DNA of 64,000 nt from Desulfocarbo indianensis (GTDB lineage: Bacteria; Desulfobacterota; Desulfarculia; Desulfarculales; Desulfarculaceae): the NCBI GenBank assembly GCA_001184205.1, contig LBMP01000001.1, positions 291,365 through 355,364 on the forward strand, read 5' to 3'. The translations under genes were made by a program, and so were the position numbers. Positions 44,131-55,911 of this stretch are shown piece after piece. The notes below the pieces were generated by a model, which saw only the letters and a list, made by a program, of their open reading frames with translations, ran no database searches and was not told the origin of the DNA. Every line of letters begins with the position of its first letter. Within the stretch, counting starts at the first letter, position 1.

Positions 44131-44720
44131 TCGCCCGCCTGCGAGGCCGCCTCCTAAGCCGCCGCCCCGAACAGGTGGTGGTGGACGTGCAAGGGGTGGG
44201 CTACCGCCTCTTCGTGAGCCTCAACACCTTTTACGACCTGCCCGAAACCGGCGGCGAGGTCAACCTGGAAGTCCATACCGTGGTGCGCGAGGACGCCATC
44301 CACCTCTACGGATTCAGCCGCGAAAGCGAAAAAGCCGCTTTCGGCCAGCTCATCGGGGTGAGCGGGGTGGGGCCCAAGCTGGCCTTGAGCGTTTTGTCCG
44401 GCATCAGCCCGGACGATCTCTGGCAGGCGGTGAAAAGCCGCGACACCGATCGTCTGTGCAAGGTGCCCGGCGTGGGCAAAAAGACCGCGGCCCGCCTGGT
44501 GGTGGATCTGGAGGGACGCCTGCCCGCCGGCCAGCCCGCCCCTGCCGGCGCGGCCCCCCCGGCCGCGGGCGGCCTCAAGGGTGACGCGGTGAGCGCGCTC
44601 ACCAACCTGGGCTATGCCGAGCCCAAGGCCGCCCAGGCCGTGGAAAAGGCCCTGGCCGTCCTGGGGTCGGAGCCTTCTCTGGAAGACCTGCTGCGCGAGG
44701 CGCTCAAGCAATTCAAGTAA
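44127..44720 (+). CDS. ruvA: Holliday junction helicase subunit RuvA
   Basis: This 197-residue protein binds four-way junctions and loads RuvB. An OB-fold N-terminus (MIARLRGRLLSRRPEQVVVD) is followed by two helix-hairpin-helix motifs (LIGVSGVGPKLALSVLSG and LCKVPGVGKKTAARLVVDL), a linker and the C-terminal RuvB-binding domain. Start overlap with ruvC (ATGA) indicates coupling. RuvB must be encoded elsewhere, because the next gene is the convergent lon. Confidence 0.95.
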   Translation: MIARLRGRLLSRRPEQVVVDVQGVGYRLFVSLNTFYDLPETGGEVNLEVHTVVREDAIHLYGFSRESEKAAFGQLIGVSGVGPKLALSVLSGISPDDLWQAVKSRDTDRLCKVPGVGKKTAARLVVDLEGRLPAGQPAPAGAAPPAAGGLKGDAVSALTNLGYAEPKAAQAVEKALAVLGSEPSLEDLLREALKQFK

Positions 44721-44825
44721 AGAAGCCGCTCCCGCTACGAGCGCGCCCCCCCGGCCATAGCCGTTTTGCACCGGCTTATCGGGGCGGGACGCGCCAGGCG
44801 GGGCGGCCTTTTGCCAAAAAGGAAA

Positions 44826-44859
44826 CCGCCGGGGCGGACCCAAAGGCCCGCCCCGGCGG
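44826..44859. terminator. Hairpin between convergent ruvA and lon
   Basis: A perfect 12-bp stem, CCGCCGGGGCGG/CCGCCCCGGCGG, with a 10-nt loop, lies between convergent genes. There is no long T-run, so termination may be weak. Confidence 0.5.
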
Positions 44860-44898
44860 CCGGAAGCTTTAATCAACCAACCGTGAGCCCGCGAGCGC

Positions 44899-47370
44899 CT
44901 AGCTCGCCTTTTTGCGGGCGGGCTTGGCTTTCCTGGCGGCGGGCTTGGGCTTTTTCTTGGCCGCCTCCTCCAGGGCCCAGGCCGCCACCTGGTCCATGCG
45001 TTCGGCGAACTTGAAGGCCAGCGCCTTTTTCACGTTGTCCGGCACCTCCTCCAGGTCGCGCTGGTTTTGGGCGGGCATGATAATGGTCTTGATGCCGGCG
45101 CGGTGGGCGGCCAGCACCTTTTCCTTGATGCCGCCCACGGGCAGCACCATGCCCCGCAGGGTGATCTCGCCGGTCATGGCCAGGTCGCTTTTCACCGGGC
45201 GCCCGGTGAGCAGGCTCACCAGGGCGGTGAACATGGTCACCCCGGCCGAGGGGCCGTCCTTGGGTATGGCGCCGGCCGGGATATGGATGTGAAGGTCCTC
45301 CTTGGCGAAGCGCTCGGGGTCCACCTTGAAGTCGTCGGCCTTGGAGCGCACGTAGCTCACCGCCGCCCTGGCGCTCTCCTTCATCACGTCGCCCAGTTGG
45401 CCGGTGAGGTTGAGCTGGCCCCGGCCCGGCATGGCGGTGGCCTCGATGAATAGAATATCACCGCCGGTGGGGGTCCAGGCCAGGCCGGTGGCCACTCCCG
45501 GCACCGCGGTGCGCAGCTTGGTGTCCGGCGTGATGCGCTCCGGGCCCAATATCTTGGCCACCTCCTTGACGCCTATGTTCACGCTATTGGCCTCGCCCTC
45601 GGCCACCTGGCGGGCCACGTTGCGGCACAGGGAGCCGATCTCCCGCTCCAGGTTCCGCAAGCCGGCCTCGCGGGTGTAGGAGCTGATCAGAAGCTTGATG
45701 GCCGCGTCCTGAATCTTGAGCTGCTTGGGGGTGAGGCCGTGCTCCTTGCGCTGGCGCGGCACCAGATAGCGCTTGGCGATCTTGAGCTTGTCCTCGGCGG
45801 TGTAGCCGGGAAGCTCGATTATCTCCATGCGGTCGCGCAGGGGCGGGGGGATGGTGTCCAGCACGTTGGCCGTGGTGATGAACATCACCCTGGAAAGATC
45901 AAAGGGCAAATCCAGGTAATGATCGCTGAAGCTGAAGTTCTGCTCCGGGTCCAGCACCTCCAGGAGGGCCGAGGAGGGATCCCCCCGGAAATCGGCCCCC
46001 ACCTTGTCCACCTCGTCCAGCATGAACACGGGGTTGCATGACCCGGCCCGCCGCAGGCTCTGGATGATGCGGCCGGGCATGGCGCCCACGTAGGTGCGGC
46101 GGTGACCCCTTATCTCGGCCTCGTCGCGCACCCCGCCCAGGGAGATGCGGCTGAACTTGCGCCCCACGCTGCGGGCGATGGAGCGGCCCAGGCTGGTCTT
46201 GCCCACCCCCGGCGGGCCCACGAAGCAGAGGATGGGCCCCTTCATGTCCGGGTTCAGCTTGCGCACCGCCAGGTATTCCAGGATGCGGCGCTTCACCTTG
46301 TCCAGGTCGTAATGGTCCGCCTCCAGGATTTTCCTGGCCTCCTTGATCTCCAGCTGGTCCTCGGTGGCCTCCCGCCAGGGCAGGGCGATGATCCAGTCCA
46401 GATAGGTGGTGATCACGTGATAATCGCTGGCCGAGGGATGCATGCCGGCCAGGCGCTTCAACTCGCGGTCCGCCTCGACCCTGACCTCCTCGGGCAAATC
46501 CTTGGCGGCCAGCTTTTCCTTGAGCTCCTCCACCTCGCTGGAGCCCGGCTCCTCGGATTCGCCCAGCTCCTTCTGGATGGCCTTGAGCTGCTGGCGCAGG
46601 TAGTATTCGCGCTGGGTCTTGTCCAGGCCCTCCTTTACCTGGCTCTGAATCTCGGAGCCCAGCTCCAACACCTGGATTTCCCGGTTCACCAGGTTGGTCA
46701 CCACCCGCAGGCGGTCCTTGACCTGCAGGGATTCCACCACGCTCTGGCGCTCCTCGGGGCTGAGATTGAGCGCGCTGGCCACCATGTCGCACAGCGCGCC
46801 GGGGTCATCCAGGCCGCCGGCGATGGCGCTGAGCTCGTCGGGCAGGTGGGGCGAAAGCTCCAGCACCTTCATGAACAGGGCGCGCAGGTTGGAGAGAAGG
46901 GCCAGGGTCTCCATGTCGCTGGAGGGGATGTCTGAAACCGGCTTGACCCGGGCCTTCAGGTAGGGCTCGGTGCTGACCAACTCGGTTACGATGAAACGGG
47001 TCAAGCCCTGGGCCACCAGGCGCACGCCCTCCTCGCCCTTGGACATCTTGAGGATCAGCGCCGCCACCCCGATCTCATAGAGGTCGTCGGCGCTTTTTAT
47101 CTGGCCGGCGTTGCGCTCGGGCTGCATGGCCACCAGGCCCAGTATCTTCTGGCCGGACAAGGTCTCGTCCACCAGGCGCTGGTGCCGGTCCTCGCCCACC
47201 AGCATGGGCAGCACCATGCGGGGGAACATGCTCATGTCCTTCACCGGCAATATGGGCAGCACCTCCGGCAAGACGGGCTTTTCGGTCTTGGGCCGGGGGT
47301 CGCCGTCCTCGGGAAGGCCGACGCTTATATTCACCGGGCCGGAGGGACTCAGCTTTTCATGCTCGGTCAT
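44899..47370 (-). CDS. lon: ATP-dependent Lon protease
   Basis: This 823-residue protease has the substrate-binding N-domain, an AAA+ module with Walker [10 protein letters not shown] (about residue 383) and the [11 protein letters not shown] sensor segment. The protease domain has catalytic Ser in KDGPSAGVT (about 706) and Lys in [10 protein letters not shown] (about 749). The C-terminus ends in an unusual Lys/Ala/Pro-rich tail ([19 protein letters not shown]) beyond the normal end. It lies 12 bp after the small heat-shock gene, so the two are likely co-expressed. It degrades damaged and regulatory proteins. Confidence 0.97.
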   Translation of the reverse strand: MTEHEKLSPSGPVNISVGLPEDGDPRPKTEKPVLPEVLPILPVKDMSMFPRMVLPMLVGEDRHQRLVDETLSGQKILGLVAMQPERNAGQIKSADDLYEIGVAALILKMSKGEEGVRLVAQGLTRFIVTELVSTEPYLKARVKPVSDIPSSDMETLALLSNLRALFMKVLELSPHLPDELSAIAGGLDDPGALCDMVASALNLSPEERQSVVESLQVKDRLRVVTNLVNREIQVLELGSEIQSQVKEGLDKTQREYYLRQQLKAIQKELGESEEPGSSEVEELKEKLAAKDLPEEVRVEADRELKRLAGMHPSASDYHVITTYLDWIIALPWREATEDQLEIKEARKILEADHYDLDKVKRRILEYLAVRKLNPDMKGPILCFVGPPGVGKTSLGRSIARSVGRKFSRISLGGVRDEAEIRGHRRTYVGAMPGRIIQSLRRAGSCNPVFMLDEVDKVGADFRGDPSSALLEVLDPEQNFSFSDHYLDLPFDLSRVMFITTANVLDTIPPPLRDRMEIIELPGYTAEDKLKIAKRYLVPRQRKEHGLTPKQLKIQDAAIKLLISSYTREAGLRNLEREIGSLCRNVARQVAEGEANSVNIGVKEVAKILGPERITPDTKLRTAVPGVATGLAWTPTGGDILFIEATAMPGRGQLNLTGQLGDVMKESARAAVSYVRSKADDFKVDPERFAKEDLHIHIPAGAIPKDGPSAGVTMFTALVSLLTGRPVKSDLAMTGEITLRGMVLPVGGIKEKVLAAHRAGIKTIIMPAQNQRDLEEVPDNVKKALAFKFAERMDQVAAWALEEAAKKKPKPAARKAKPARKKAS

Positions 47371-47382
47371 CGCATCTATCCT

Positions 47383-47805
47383 TTAACCGCGTTCCACGGT
47401 GATCTTGCGGGTTTGAGGCTCCTGGGCGTCCTTGGGCAGGCGCACGTAGAGGAAACCGTCCTCGGCCTGGGCTTCCACTTCATGGGCCTTGAAGGGAACC
47501 GCGATGCGGAAAGAGCGGGTGAAGGCGCCGGATTCGATCTCCAGGCGGTGGAAGCGGGCGCCCTGCTCCCTACAGGCCGCGCCGCGATGGCCGTAAAGCC
47601 GCACCACGTTGCCGTCCAGGATCACCTTCAGGTCGTCGCGTTTCACCCCGGCCAGCTCGGCCACGATCACCACCGCGTCCTGGGTTTCGTATATATCCAC
47701 CGCCGGCGTCCAGCCGCCGGATTCGCCGGAGCGCGACAGGCGCCCGGCCAACTCGCGGATGCCCGCGTCCAGGGAACTTCCGCCGAGACGTACAAAGGTC
47801 GGCAT
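47383..47805 (-). CDS. Small heat-shock protein, Hsp20/alpha-crystallin family
   Basis: This 140-residue holdase chaperone has an alpha-crystallin domain from about residue 38 to 130. Evidence is VDIYETQDAVVIVAELAGVK, the GAFTRSFRIAVPF strand and the GFLYVRLPK segment before a short tail. It precedes lon in the same direction with a 12-bp gap, pairing holding and degradation. The upstream gap shared with dnaK (47806-48134) probably carries divergent promoters; no CIRCE is visible there. Confidence 0.93.
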   Translation of the reverse strand: MPTFVRLGGSSLDAGIRELAGRLSRSGESGGWTPAVDIYETQDAVVIVAELAGVKRDDLKVILDGNVVRLYGHRGAACREQGARFHRLEIESGAFTRSFRIAVPFKAHEVEAQAEDGFLYVRLPKDAQEPQTRKITVERG

Positions 47806-48134
47806 GCTTCAAAACTCCCTATGGGGTTTTTCCGGTTCCAGGCCAAGGCCGTTAGCGAACCAAGTGGTTTTTCCCTCGCAAAAGGCCCGGCCCCATTAGC
47901 GACGGACCCTTATTAGAGAATATAAGCCTCGGATAGCAGTGTGCAATTCCAATTTGTTTTTTGGGTCGAAACCCTTGCATCCGCCCAAAGCCGACTTAAC
48001 TTAAGCCTGTGGGCGGTCGAGGCGGGAGCCAAGGGATGGCTTCCCGGACCGGCGCTCTGAAAAAGCAAAGAAACGCCGCGCCGGCACGGCAGGTTTCCGG
48101 CGCGGGGAAAAGATTGATAAAGGAGGGAAAAAAC
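47806..48134. other. Divergent intergenic region between hsp20 and dnaK
   Basis: This region has about 329 bp with no gene. The dnaK ribosome-binding site AGGAGGG is at 48121-48127. I looked for CIRCE (TTAGCACTC) and found none. A sigma-32-like pair (CTTGGC, CCCCATA) sits close to the hsp20 start but leaves little room for a leader, so I do not claim it. Confidence 0.5.
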
Positions 48135-50057
<1,923 letters not shown>

Positions 50058-50080
50058 ATAAAAGCCCATCGCCAAGCCAA

Positions 50081-50108
50081 GGGGCCCCCTCGGGGGGCCC
50101 CTTTTTTT
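50081..50108 (+). terminator. Terminator of dnaK
   Basis: GGGGCCCC and GGGGCCCC form an 8-bp-plus GC stem, followed by a run of seven T residues, 24 bp past the dnaK stop. Confidence 0.93.
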
Positions 50109-50372
50109 GCCTTGGTTTTATTGCTCAGCGCCTTTCCTAAAGCGGCCGGCCCCGACCAAACGGACGGCCGCCATGGGCTTCCGCCCCTGAGGGCCGGCGG
50201 CCAAAAAACCTTTTACGGAATACCCAACGAAAAGCTATAATTTTCGGGATTTTTATCTGCGCCAAGGTCCAGCACCAAACCATTTGGGCCGGTTTTCAGG
50301 GATGCAACTGGTTTTTACATAGCCGGTTTTTGAATAACCACCATGAAACCACATACCAAAGAGGAGGCGCCC
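50109..50372. other. Intergenic region before the FAD oxidoreductase
   Basis: About 260 bp with no gene found. A GAGGAGG ribosome-binding site is just upstream of 50373. No convincing promoter was recognised. Confidence 0.4.
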
Positions 50373-52145
50373 ATGGACCATGACCGTCCTGCCCCGAATC
50401 AAGCGAAAACCCTCGATGAACCCCAGCCAACCATCCCCAAGGGTTTCGACCGCCGCAATTTCCTGAGACTCTCCGGCCTGGCCGGTCTGGGCCTCTTGTC
50501 CGGGCCGGGCAAGGCCCGGGCCGGGGAGCGGCCGGGTAAAGCGGCCCCCAGCGCCGGGCCGGGGCAATACGACTGCGTGATCGTGGGCAGCGGCATCAAT
50601 TCATTGGTGGCCGCGGCGGTGCTGGCCAAGGCGGGCTGGCGGGTATGCGTGCTGGAAAGGAACGACCGCCTGGGCGGCTGCATCCGCACCGAGGAATTGA
50701 CCCTGCCCGGCTTCAAGCACGACGTGTTCTCCTCCTGGCATCCCCTCTTCGTCACCTCGCCGGCCTACGCCGAGCTGAAAGACGCGCTGCACGCCAACGG
50801 CCTGGAGTTCGCCAACAACGACTATCCCACCGCGGTCCTGCTGCCCGACGGGCGCAGGCTGATCTTGAAAAGATCGCGCCAGGAGAATATCCAGTCCATG
50901 AACGCCGCGGCCGCCGGCGACGGCGACTCCTACCAAAGGAACCTGGCCGAGCTGGAAAAAAGCGCCTCCCTGACCTTCGGCCTTTTGGGCAAGGACCTGT
51001 GGAGCTACGGCTTTACCAGGATGATGTGCTCCCAGGCCTATGACATGGGCATGCATGAGTTCATGTCATATTTCGGCGAGTCCTTTCAAACCGCCCGGGG
51101 CTGGCTGGAAGAAAATTTCAAGTCCGACCTCTGCCACGCCCTCATGGCGCCCTGGGTGCTGCACACCGGCTTGGGACCGGACAGCGCCCTGTCCGGCTTC
51201 ATGGACCGGCTGATCTTCTTCACCCTGGAGGTGGCGGGCATGCCCGTGGTCAAGGGCGGCAGCGAGGGCTTGCTGAAGGCCTTCGTCAAATACATCGAAT
51301 CCCGCAACGGCCGTTTCGTGGTCAAGGCGGACGTGGACAAAATCCTCACCCAGGGCAAAAAGGCGGTGGGCGTGCGCACGGTTGACGGCCAGACCTACCT
51401 GGCCGCCAAGGCCGTGCTCTGCAGCGTGACGCCGGGCCAGCTTTACCAGCGCCTGTTGAGCCCCGAGCTGATCCCGGCCGAGGTGAAAAGCCAGGCCGGG
51501 CAATACCGCTTCGGCAAGGGCGGCATGCAGATTCATCTCGCCCTGGACCAGCCGCCGCGCTGGCCGGACCCGGAATTGGGCAAGGTGGCCATGGTGCACC
51601 TGACGCCCGGCTTGAACGGCGTCTCCATGGCTGGCAACCAGGCGGAAAACGGCCTGCTGCCCGCCGAGGGCACCATCGTGGTGGGCCAGCCCACGGCGCT
51701 GGACCCCTCGCGCGCCCCTCAGGGCAAGGCCATCCTCTGGCTGCAACTGCAAGAGCTGCCCAGCGAAGGCGGCTTGAAGGGCGACGCCAGGGGCGAGATC
51801 GCCGCGCCCGCCGACGGCAAATGGACCCAGGAAATCGCGGAAAAATACGCCGACCGGATCATAGACCGCCTGGCCGGCCAGATTCCCAACCTGAAAGAGA
51901 GCATCCTGGCCCGCAAGGTGCTTTCGCCGGCCGACCTGGCCAGGGCCAACATCAACCTGGTGGGCGGCGATCCCTACTCGGGGGCCTGTTCCCTGGATCA
52001 GTTTTTTTTCTGGCGGCCCCTGCGCGCCACCAAAAACCATTCCACCCCGCTGGAAGGCCTCTATCACATCGGCGCTTCCACCCATCCCGGCCCCGGCCTG
52101 GGCGGAGTGTCGGGCCTGCTCGCGGCCAAGGAATTGCTCGACTAG
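50373..52145 (+). CDS. Tat-exported FAD-dependent oxidoreductase (phytoene desaturase/retinol saturase-like)
   Basis: This 590-residue protein has a twin-arginine signal (DRRNFLRLSGLAGLGLL) and then a Rossmann FAD site, DCVIVGSGINSL (about residues 67-78). The CrtI-like continuation LERNDRLGGCIRTEELTLPGF follows, with a C-terminal FAD motif around YHIGASTHPGPGLGGVSG. Relatives desaturate or isomerise carotenoids and retinoids, but no carotenoid genes are nearby, so the substrate is open. ATG 50373 follows GAGGAGG. Export of a folded flavoprotein fits the Tat component encoded at 31 kb. Confidence 0.85.
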   Translation: MDHDRPAPNQAKTLDEPQPTIPKGFDRRNFLRLSGLAGLGLLSGPGKARAGERPGKAAPSAGPGQYDCVIVGSGINSLVAAAVLAKAGWRVCVLERNDRLGGCIRTEELTLPGFKHDVFSSWHPLFVTSPAYAELKDALHANGLEFANNDYPTAVLLPDGRRLILKRSRQENIQSMNAAAAGDGDSYQRNLAELEKSASLTFGLLGKDLWSYGFTRMMCSQAYDMGMHEFMSYFGESFQTARGWLEENFKSDLCHALMAPWVLHTGLGPDSALSGFMDRLIFFTLEVAGMPVVKGGSEGLLKAFVKYIESRNGRFVVKADVDKILTQGKKAVGVRTVDGQTYLAAKAVLCSVTPGQLYQRLLSPELIPAEVKSQAGQYRFGKGGMQIHLALDQPPRWPDPELGKVAMVHLTPGLNGVSMAGNQAENGLLPAEGTIVVGQPTALDPSRAPQGKAILWLQLQELPSEGGLKGDARGEIAAPADGKWTQEIAEKYADRIIDRLAGQIPNLKESILARKVLSPADLARANINLVGGDPYSGACSLDQFFFWRPLRATKNHSTPLEGLYHIGASTHPGPGLGGVSGLLAAKELLD

Positions 52146-52215
52146 GTTCGGGTGGCGGACCGCCAAGCGGCCGCTCTGCCGGCGGCGGATTTCTTGGCGA
52201 TAAGACGATGATTCC

Positions 52216-52247
52216 GGGGGGCCTTTTCGTTTTCGAAAAGGCCCCCC
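52216..52247. terminator. Hairpin terminator between convergent genes
   Basis: A perfect 14-bp stem, GGGGGGCCTTTTCG/CGAAAAGGCCCCCC, has a TTTT loop. It is placed between the FAD oxidoreductase (plus) and the ABC transporter operon (minus). Confidence 0.75.
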
Positions 52248-52406
52248 GTAGCCCCTTGCTCGTCACCAGCGGATGGCCATTGCCTGAAATAGTCAGGATA
52301 TCAGCGTGTCGGCTTTATCGCCAGGGTGTTGGGGCGTCCGTCTAAACCCCTGAAGTGAATATGCTGGCTAAAGCCTTTTGGCTTGCCGCCGGCGGGTCGA
52401 AATTTT

Positions 52407-53192
52407 TCAAGCCTTGCCCACGAACATCATGCGGGCCACGTCATCCGGTTTCAGGCCTCGCAACGGCCCCTGCCAAATGGCGCGCCCCTCCTTGAAAACC
52501 GCCGCCCGGTCGGCCACCTGAAACAGCTCCTCCAAGTTGTGGGTAACCATGATTATGGAGCGGCCCCGCTCTTTCAGCCCCCGGACCAGTTCCAGCACCT
52601 TTTGCCTTTCCTTGAGCGCCATGCTGGCGGTGGGTTCATCCAACAGGATCACCCTGGGGTGGAACAGCAAGCAGCGGCAGATGGCCACCGCCTGCTGCTC
52701 GCCGCCGGAGAGATTGCGCACCGGCGCGTTGGCGTCCAGTCGCCTAATGCCCAGGCTGGCCATGGTCTCAACGGTCATCTTGATCATCTTGCGCTTATCA
52801 AGGACCGGGGACGGCATCTTGAAAAAGGATCTGGTTTGATAGCGGCCCAGGAATATGTTTTCCCACACGTTGAGGCTGCCGCACAGCGAGAGATCCTGAT
52901 AAACCATCTCTATGCCCAAGCCGCGGGAATGGACCGGACTGTTTATGCGGACCGCTTGGCCCTCCATTAAAATCTCCCCCGCGTCCTTTTTGAGAACGCC
53001 GGAGATTATCTTCAGCATAGTGGACTTGCCCGCCCCGTTGTCGCCCACCAGGCCCAGTATCTCCCCCCGCCTGAGCGCGAGTTCGGCCCGGTCCAGGGCG
53101 ATCTTGCCGCTGAAATGCTTTTCAATGCCCTTAAGCTGAACCAGTGCGTCCGCCATGAGCGCGCCCGCCGTTTCTCTCGTTTGATTGATCAT
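52407..53192 (-). CDS. Sugar ABC transporter ATP-binding protein (single-domain, FrcA-like)
   Basis: This 261-residue ATPase has Walker A GDNGAGKST, signature NLSGGEQQAVAICRCL, Walker B RVILLDEPTAS and the H-loop TH in IIMVTHNLEELF. Many CUT2 transporters use a tandem-domain RbsA of about 500 residues, but this one is a single domain, as in FrcA-type systems. ATG 53192 is preceded by GGAGGGG; ATG 53156 is an internal alternative. It is third in the operon permease-binding protein-ATPase. Confidence 0.9.
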   Translation of the reverse strand: MINQTRETAGALMADALVQLKGIEKHFSGKIALDRAELALRRGEILGLVGDNGAGKSTMLKIISGVLKKDAGEILMEGQAVRINSPVHSRGLGIEMVYQDLSLCGSLNVWENIFLGRYQTRSFFKMPSPVLDKRKMIKMTVETMASLGIRRLDANAPVRNLSGGEQQAVAICRCLLFHPRVILLDEPTASMALKERQKVLELVRGLKERGRSIIMVTHNLEELFQVADRAAVFKEGRAIWQGPLRGLKPDDVARMMFVGKA

Positions 53193-53266
53193 GCCGCCCC
53201 TCCGGCGCTTTTTCAGCCGCCCGAAGCGGGCCGGTAAAGCGCCGGAGGGGCGTGAGTCCGTCAGGC

Positions 53267-54310
53267 CTATTTCCAGTCCTTGAATTCGGCGATGTTGTCG
53301 CGGGTCACCAGCACCACCGGGATATACAGCTCCTTGGGAACCTTGCCGCCGGCCGCGGCCTTCAAGGCCGCGCGCGCGCAGAGCTCGCCGATAATGAAAG
53401 GCGCTTGGGCCACCGAGGCGGCCAGGCCGCCGTTTTGGATGGCGTCCCTGGACTGGGCGATGAAGTCGATGCCGACCACCATCACCTGTCCCTTTTTGCC
53501 CTTCTCCTCGATGGCCGCCGCGGCGGCCAGGGCCATCACGTCGTTGGCGCACATTATGGCCTTGAGGTCCGGATGGGCCTGCAGCAGGTTGACCGTGATG
53601 TCGTAGGCCTTCTGGCGGTTCCAGTTGCCGGGCTGCATGGAAACCAGCTCGATGGAGGGCTCGGCGTCGAGCATGGCCTTGGCTCCATTGCGCCTGGCCT
53701 CGGATTGGGGAGCGCCGGGCAGGCCCTCGATGATGGCCACCTTGCCGCCGCCCTTCTTCTTGAGCTGCTCCACTATGTAGGCGCCGCCCAACTTGCCCTG
53801 GGCCAGGAAATCCACCATGGCGATGTCAATGGGATTGGCGCCGGCTTCCCTGGCGGCCTTCATGTCCACCCGGATGCTGTCGGTGATGGTGGGGATGCCC
53901 GCCTGGTTGGCCTTGACCAGGCCGGGGATCAAATTATGCCGGGTTATGCTGTGGGCGGCGATGGCGTTGTATTTCTTGGCCACCATGTTTTCCAGGATGT
54001 TCAGCTGGGCCGAGATGCTGTTCTCCTGGGGCGCGGCCTGTACGTCGATCTGCACGCCCAGTTCCTTGCCCGCGCTGAGATAGCCTTCCTTTACCGTCAC
54101 CCAGAAGGGGTTGGCCTCGGTGATGATGATGGCGCCTATGCGGGTGGATTTATCCGCCTCGGGCAACTCTCCCAGCTTGGCGAAGGTCTCCGAGCGCACT
54201 TTCTGCCAGCGGGATTGCTCCGCCTGGGCCAGGCCGACCTGCAGGACGAGACCCGCCAGGAAGACGGCCGCCACTATGATTCTGAACATCAAGTTTTTGC
54301 TGCTGCTCAT
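53267..54310 (-). CDS. Sugar ABC transporter periplasmic binding protein
   Basis: This 347-residue protein has a signal peptide (FRIIVAAVFLAGLVLQVGLAQA) and a Peripla_BP_4 (RbsB-like) body: IGAIIITEANPFWVTVKEGY, the MVAKKYNAIAAHSITR hinge region, and GKVAIIEGLPGAPQSEARR. The ligand is probably a pentose, hexose or related polyol; the pocket residues do not let me choose. It sits between permease and ATPase genes, with gaps of 14 bp and about 75 bp. Confidence 0.9.
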   Translation of the reverse strand: MSSSKNLMFRIIVAAVFLAGLVLQVGLAQAEQSRWQKVRSETFAKLGELPEADKSTRIGAIIITEANPFWVTVKEGYLSAGKELGVQIDVQAAPQENSISAQLNILENMVAKKYNAIAAHSITRHNLIPGLVKANQAGIPTITDSIRVDMKAAREAGANPIDIAMVDFLAQGKLGGAYIVEQLKKKGGGKVAIIEGLPGAPQSEARRNGAKAMLDAEPSIELVSMQPGNWNRQKAYDITVNLLQAHPDLKAIMCANDVMALAAAAAIEEKGKKGQVMVVGIDFIAQSRDAIQNGGLAASVAQAPFIIGELCARAALKAAAGGKVPKELYIPVVLVTRDNIAEFKDWK

Positions 54311-54324
54311 CACTCCGCTCCTTT

Positions 54325-55266
54325 TCAGATGATGTTGCTCTCTCTTCTTTTGATTCTGTCCGCCAGCACCGCCAGGATGAATACGATGCCGATCACCAGC
54401 TGCTGGTAATAGGAAGGCACGTTTATGATGGTGAGCCCGTTGGCCAGGGTGCCGATGATCAAGGCCCCCAAAAGCGTCCCGCTGATGCTGGCCTCTCCGC
54501 CGAAAAAGCTGGTGCCGCCCATGACCACCGCCGCGATGGCTTCCAGCTCCATGCCCAGCCCGGCGATGGCCTCGGCCGTGTTCAGGCGGGCCGTCACGAC
54601 CACCCCGGCCAGGGCCGCTGCCGCGCCCGAAAGGACGTAAACCCAAACCAGGACGCGCCGGATGGGCACGCCCATGCGAAAAGCCCCTTGCGGGTTGTCC
54701 CCCACCGCCCGCAGGTTGACCCCGAAGCGGGTCCAGGCGATGAGCAGGGAAGCGGCCAGCACCACCGCGAAAGCGATCACCGCCGAGACCGGAAACGGCC
54801 CCAGGCTGCCGGTGCCCCAAAAGCGCAAATCCAGCGGCAGGCCGTAGATGGGTCTGGCGTCGGTGAAAATCAAAGCCAGCGCCCGATAGATGCCCGCCGC
54901 GCCCAAAGTCACGATGAAAGGCGATATGCCGAGCCCGGCCACGCCCAGACCGTTGACCAGGCCCATCACGGCACCCGACAGAATCCCCAGGGCCACCCCC
55001 GCGAACAAGCCCGCGCCGGCCTTCAGGGCCGCGGCCATGATTATGCTGCTCAGGGCCAATATGGAGCCGATGGATAGATCGATGCCGGCGGTGGCGATGA
55101 CCAGGGTCACGCCCGCGCCGACGATGATAAGCACCGCTGATTGCACCAGGATGTTGGTGAAGTTTTCCCAGGTGGCGAAATAGGGCGACATGAAGCTGAA
55201 AAACAAACACATCGCCACAAGAAAGATGAAAAGACCAAGGCGTTGAAGCCGCTCGAACCGCTTCAT
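54325..55266 (-). CDS. Sugar ABC transporter permease (RbsC/CUT2 family)
   Basis: This 313-residue inner-membrane protein has about 8-10 helices. It carries the CUT2 permease hallmarks GIDLSIGSILALSSIIMAA and VVMGGTSFFGGEASISGTLLG. It is the first gene of the operon. The ATG at 55266 has GAG-type purines upstream. The 645-bp AT-rich region upstream should hold its promoter. Confidence 0.92.
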   Translation of the reverse strand: MKRFERLQRLGLFIFLVAMCLFFSFMSPYFATWENFTNILVQSAVLIIVGAGVTLVIATAGIDLSIGSILALSSIIMAAALKAGAGLFAGVALGILSGAVMGLVNGLGVAGLGISPFIVTLGAAGIYRALALIFTDARPIYGLPLDLRFWGTGSLGPFPVSAVIAFAVVLAASLLIAWTRFGVNLRAVGDNPQGAFRMGVPIRRVLVWVYVLSGAAAALAGVVVTARLNTAEAIAGLGMELEAIAAVVMGGTSFFGGEASISGTLLGALIIGTLANGLTIINVPSYYQQLVIGIVFILAVLADRIKRRESNII

Positions 55267-55911
55267 TACGTAACTCTTATTGCTGTATTAAAGGGTTGAT
55301 TGGCAGTCGCCGGGCGCTTTACATCTAAGATCATCCTTGAATATCGCAGGCTTGACTGCTTGAAGTGACTGGTTAGCGCGAATAAAGTTGGTTAACATGC
55401 CACCATGCCACGCTGCTTATCGTTGAAAATTTTATGGCGTAGCGGCCAGGCCGATCCGGCGCTTGCATATAATTCATCTGATAAATTAATTTGTTTCAAT
55501 TAATTAATTGGCTGCGGCATTGTCTGATTTAATGCCCGACAAGTCAAATCGTTATTTACGATATAACTTGACTATTTCGATACTATATACAGATAAATCC
55601 ACCCGCCATGAACGGCCGTTTTAGGTCGCGCATAAATATAACTTGCGTTTGTTACCTCTGATACAGAAGGAAAAGGCAGAGATTCCGGGTGGGGACCTTA
55701 AAAAGAAAAGTCATGAGGCCGTGCCGAGGGCGAAAGGGCCTGCGGAAATCCTTCCGTTGCTAAACAGCGCCGGTTAGAATGAGGGCCTTCCGGCGGACCA
55801 TCGCCCGCCGGGAGGAATCCGGAGCTTTTCAAGGGAAGGCCGGAGTCGATCCGCATCGACCATCGCTGATGGAGGCGCGGCCAAAGCCAACCAGCTTCCG
55901 AGGGGGGAAAC
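55267..55911. other. AT-rich intergenic region between the sugar transporter and cas3
   Basis: This is a gap of 645 bp between divergent units. The part from about 55430 to 55640 is far more AT-rich than the rest of the window and contains palindromic AATTAATTAATT sequence and TTGACT near 55567. It probably holds promoters for both the transporter and cas3. No convincing coding frame is visible; the GC-rich last 200 bp is the cas3 leader ending in GAGGGGGG. Confidence 0.5.

Noticed and set aside
44721-44898. ruvB expected after ruvA
   Set aside because: The space is only 178 bp and the next gene is the convergent lon, so ruvB must be elsewhere.
47806-47880. Sigma-32 promoter (CTTGGC and CCCCATA) upstream of hsp20
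   Set aside because: The -10 element is only about 20 bp from the ATG and overlaps the likely ribosome-binding site. The match is too weak to claim.
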